DNA of 64,000 nt from Chaetoceros tenuissimus (Eukaryota; Bacillariophyta; Thalassiosirophyceae; Chaetocerotales; Chaetocerotaceae): positions 2,976,001 to 3,040,000 of the forward strand of contig BLLK01000022.1 in assembly GCA_021927905.1 (NCBI GenBank). The letters are read 5' to 3'. Positions 61,068-64,000 of this stretch are shown in pieces. The stretch's first letter is position 1. Every line of letters begins with the position of its first letter. The notes below the pieces were generated by a model. The model worked only from the letters and a program-made list of their open reading frames with translations, did no database searches and was not told where the DNA came from. The position numbers and the translations under genes were made by a program.

Positions 61068-63034
61068 TTAATTTAAGACTACGGCCTCTGTCATTGTACA
61101 TGTAGAACCTCCATTTCCACGTTTAATAGGAGACATCAGTAGAGACGTCCGACGTCTTGTAATCAATGAGCCTCGTCTACCTGCTGTTAACGGTGGTTCG
61201 GGTTTCTTTCGAGGTTGTTTCATTTTGGTTAATGTCTTCTTTTTCAGCTCTTCCAATGTCATCGGTCTTTCCCCTTCATCGCCGCTATTCTCGTCACTTG
61301 AATATTCTAGAATCTTTGGAGGATGAAGAGAATTTTGACGTTGTAAAGATGATTTTTGTACAAAGGAAGGGTTGCTTCTTTTGCCACTTTTGTTGGAAGA
61401 GATGCTCCCATCATTTTCATCTGAGCCTTGTTTCGTTGATGACTCTTTTGATTTCGATTTCGTGGTACACTTGTAATACTTATTCAAGAGAGTATTTGCA
61501 TATTTCTCAATGTTTCCCATGATGTAAAGCAGATTGGAATCATTTATTGTGAGATGATCTGGTTCAGAAAAAATGTCCAGACCTATCCTAGTCACAAGCA
61601 TCTGTATTGAAGAGATACAAAGATTGGGGTTAGAACAGTAGAAAAATATTTAATTCAAAGGCTCTCAAAAGTCATTACCTTGATGCTGTCTTTGATTGTC
61701 TCCAAAGCTGACTGGCAACTCTTAATCTTTTCTTCGAAAGCTTGGGACTGTCGTTTTGAATTGTCAATTTTCGAGGTTATTTCGATCAACCTTATATCTT
61801 CAGTCCTTTGTGGGTCTGTTGATCCATATTCCATTTCAGTTGATGCATGAAGTGCCTGTACTTGCGAGTCAAGATCTTCAATTTCATTGCTCTGTTCATT
61901 GGCAAATGTAAACACAGAAAAGTTTTTCTCATCAGCTTCTTTAAAGATACGTATTAGTTCATCCACATCTGCTACTCCAGTTGTCTCTTCGATTTTCCTA
62001 AACGAATCTTCAAAGTATTGGATCTTCTCCATTCTCTCCCTCATCATTTCCTGTCGTTCTTTCATTAACAATTGAGCTTTGGCTGCCTTTTCAGCTGCAA
62101 CTTTTGTTTCTTCATCGTTATTTGTAATACTAGGATGTTGGTTCTTTCTTCGCTCTGCTGCTGCATTGATTTCCACTTCAAGAGATCGACTGAGTTCATC
62201 CATTTGTCTATCGAAATTCTCTTGTTCTCTCTTGTTTGTCTGCTCTATGGCTGCGATTTCTAGTCGAGCCTTGTCTCTATTCTCATAAGCTGCATTTGAT
62301 TGCTCTATTACCTGTGCCATTTGTCGCTTTTTGTCTTGAAGACTCTATGATGAAACTGGATGAGAGCTATTGCTCTTGTGAATAAAGACGACAATAAATT
62401 ATACATACCTTTTCAAGTTTCTGGTATACTCCTTCGAATGATATTCTTTCTCCACGCAGATTATCAATATCTTCACGCAGCTTTTTATTGTTTGCAAGGC
62501 TGCGATTAAATTTTACAACTGCTTGATCAAGACGATTCTCTAAAATTTTGACTTGTTTCTCAACATTTCTCTGGGTTTCAGATGCAGCATTAGCACCTCC
62601 CATCTTTCTGCGCTGGTTCCAAATCTTTTCACGTAAAGTAGTAATAGCATTTTCCATGTTTGATATTTGTTTCTTTTCAGAATCAACAAGTTGCTTATAT
62701 CTTTCAATTTCTATAGTTACGGTATCAAGTTGACTTTGTTCAAATGAATTAAGTGGTTTCATTGTTGTCCTTGCCTGGATAGTAGCCACATCAGTCTTGA
62801 GGCACTCATTCTCATTCCTCAACTTTTCAAGAGTTTGTTGTTGTCTTCTCAAAATCTGCGAAGAACGATGAGAAGAACAGGCAAGAAGTTTTTGCAAGAT
62901 AAATAAATGAGACGACGTACATTACTGCTTTCTTCTGCCAAAGTTTTGCGATTCACTTCCATGTTGCGATATTCGCGTCGAAGTGTCTCCAAATCTTTTT
63001 CTCCATTTCGATTGTCATGATCATTGTAAGCCAT
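61068..63034 (-). CDS. ODAD1: Outer dynein arm docking complex subunit (ODA1/ODAD1 family), four exons
   Basis: Exons at 63034-62921, 62855-62409, 62344-61679 and 61601-61068 join in frame; introns are 65, 64 and 77 bp. The 586-residue product is almost wholly coiled coil (EVNRKTLAEESSN, LRRQQQTLEKLRNENECL, ENAITTLREKIWNQRRKMGG, KRQMAQVIEQSNAAYENRDK). It carries the segment order of CCDC63/CCDC114/Chlamydomonas DC2. The end holds a small helical motif (IMGNIEKYANTLLNKYYK) and a Ser/Lys-rich tail. DC subunits tie outer dynein arms to axonemal doublets. Among diatoms only centric species make flagellated sperm, so this gene should be expressed in male gametes. Confidence 0.85.
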
Positions 63035-64000
63035 CGTGCATTTATTCTTTAAAGTTCTCTAGCACTCCATACTCAAATTCTCTCGATGAGTCAAAGTGGT
63101 ATTGCAATCTTCTTTGTGTGAAGCCTTGATTTGAGAAACATCATGCAGTGACCGCTTTGCATAGTACCAGACTCTGAATTAGTTTCCATGCTACTTACAG
63201 TACAATGTTGTTATGGGTAGTAAAAATTTAATTTTTCCATCGGCCTTAGTACATCTGAATTTCTATTTTTACTAAAAGTTGAGTCGTTACTTCCTGAATT
63301 TAGCCTTGCATTCAAATTGTCTCATACACCCACAATGTAGAAAGAAGAACAAAAGAGCAACCATTGCAACAAACATAAAGCCTCTCGAATTAGATCTCCA
63401 AGAATTAAAGGTTATCATAAAAATAGAATTCTGCAGTTATACCAGCAAATTCATTCTGCTTCCATGACAAGATACTTAATGGAAGGGGAAGAATAAGCCA
63501 AACACTGAGTCGAAATTGGATACTCAACCCCATCTCCTGCCATCAGAGACGAGTCACCTGTGATCAGTTCAGAGGACGCCACCTACATGGATTCCAAATA
63601 CAACCTGTTGCGGCGTTCCATCGATGGTTCAATTTTCTCAACGAATCAATACGCATTGCCAGCGTCTCCCCTCTGAACAAAAGTTAAAGAATACAGTTCG
63701 ATGTCACATGCCTAGAAGAAAAGGAGGGAAGAGTGAGTATGTGTGCATTGACGGTAAGTGAGCATTGTATTTGGAGTCAAATATGTACGTGCTGATCTAG
63801 CAAGATTACTGTAATGACAAATGCTACACTACGTTTTACAAAACAATCATAGCAAAAACCACATTCAAATTCATTTTTACATCATTATTTTTCGGTACCT
63901 AAGTTGTAACTTTAATATATTCAACAAGCGATAGCTGGATTAGATTCAACTTATATTGAATCCAAGTATTAATCCCATGGATTTTTACACCAATCTCCTT
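63035..64000. other. Gene-free end of window
   Basis: This is the upstream flank of the docking-complex gene plus the window edge. I see no convincing coding frame, RNA or repeat. The part near 63500-63760 is somewhat richer in G+C and could belong to a gene that continues outside, but no frame supports that. Confidence 0.45.

Noticed and set aside
1-64000. LTR retroelements, Polintons, CRISPR arrays
   Set aside because: No reverse transcriptase, integrase, capsid-like frame, long terminal repeat or spaced direct-repeat array was recognised anywhere in the window.

Overview
This window is nuclear DNA from a diatom. Genes are compact and intron-poor, with introns of about 64-117 bp bounded by GT-AG. 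Base composition is AT-rich. Many predicted proteins start with a hydrophobic signal that ends in an A-F or S-F motif, the signature of import into a secondary (red-algal) plastid. Several families are typical of diatoms: M11 gametolysin-like metalloproteases, the DUF6824 domain, and secreted cysteine-rich proteins. An outer-dynein-arm docking subunit points to a lineage that still makes flagellated sperm, that is, a centric diatom. Chaetoceros-like is my guess, not something the sequence proves.

Layout. 1-10 kb: a 2OG-Fe(II) oxygenase cut by the window edge, an FSH-type serine hydrolase, a MYND-finger protein, peroxisomal acyl-CoA oxidase, a patatin-like protein and plastid HflX. 9.6-17.4 kb: the KEOPS subunit Cgi121, type I methionine aminopeptidase, a YbaK-like deacylase, an FGGY sugar kinase, a small three-exon membrane protein and a plastid LPAAT. 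17.4-19.1 kb: a gene-free stretch holding a 1.1-kb element with terminal inverted repeats flanked by TA. 19-24 kb: a mitochondrial membrane protein, an M11 metalloprotease with four exons and a BASS-family transporter. 24-34 kb: three low-complexity hypothetical proteins around an organellar family-A DNA polymerase that carries SAP-like segments. 34-41 kb: two DUF6824 paralogues on either side of a RING/TRAF-finger multi-pass membrane protein. 41-46 kb: the splicing factor GPKOW with an RS-rich insert, a tRNA-Ala(UGC) and a low-complexity protein. 46-50 kb: an intronless M11 gene interrupted by two in-frame stops, then a plastid cupin. 50-54 kb: a head-to-head pair of paralogous secreted cysteine-rich proteins. 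54-58 kb: plastid Tab2, then a head-to-head pair of type II membrane proteins, one of them His/Lys/Ser-rich with silica-protein-like composition. 58-63 kb: a small NTF2-like protein, RNF10 and the dynein docking subunit.

Themes. At least seven genes look plastid-directed (HflX, LPAAT, BASS, DNA polymerase, cupin, Tab2 and possibly the FSH hydrolase). Others belong to basic RNA and protein maturation (Cgi121, MAP1, YbaK-like, GPKOW). The most novel material is the 55.4-58.0 kb pair of type II membrane proteins, which share a short N-terminal cytosolic motif. Next are the secreted cysteine-rich pair, the broken M11 gene with its 84-bp repeats, and the TIR element. Exon joins were made by eye from splice motifs and protein continuity. 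No database search was possible, so family names rest on motif recognition.
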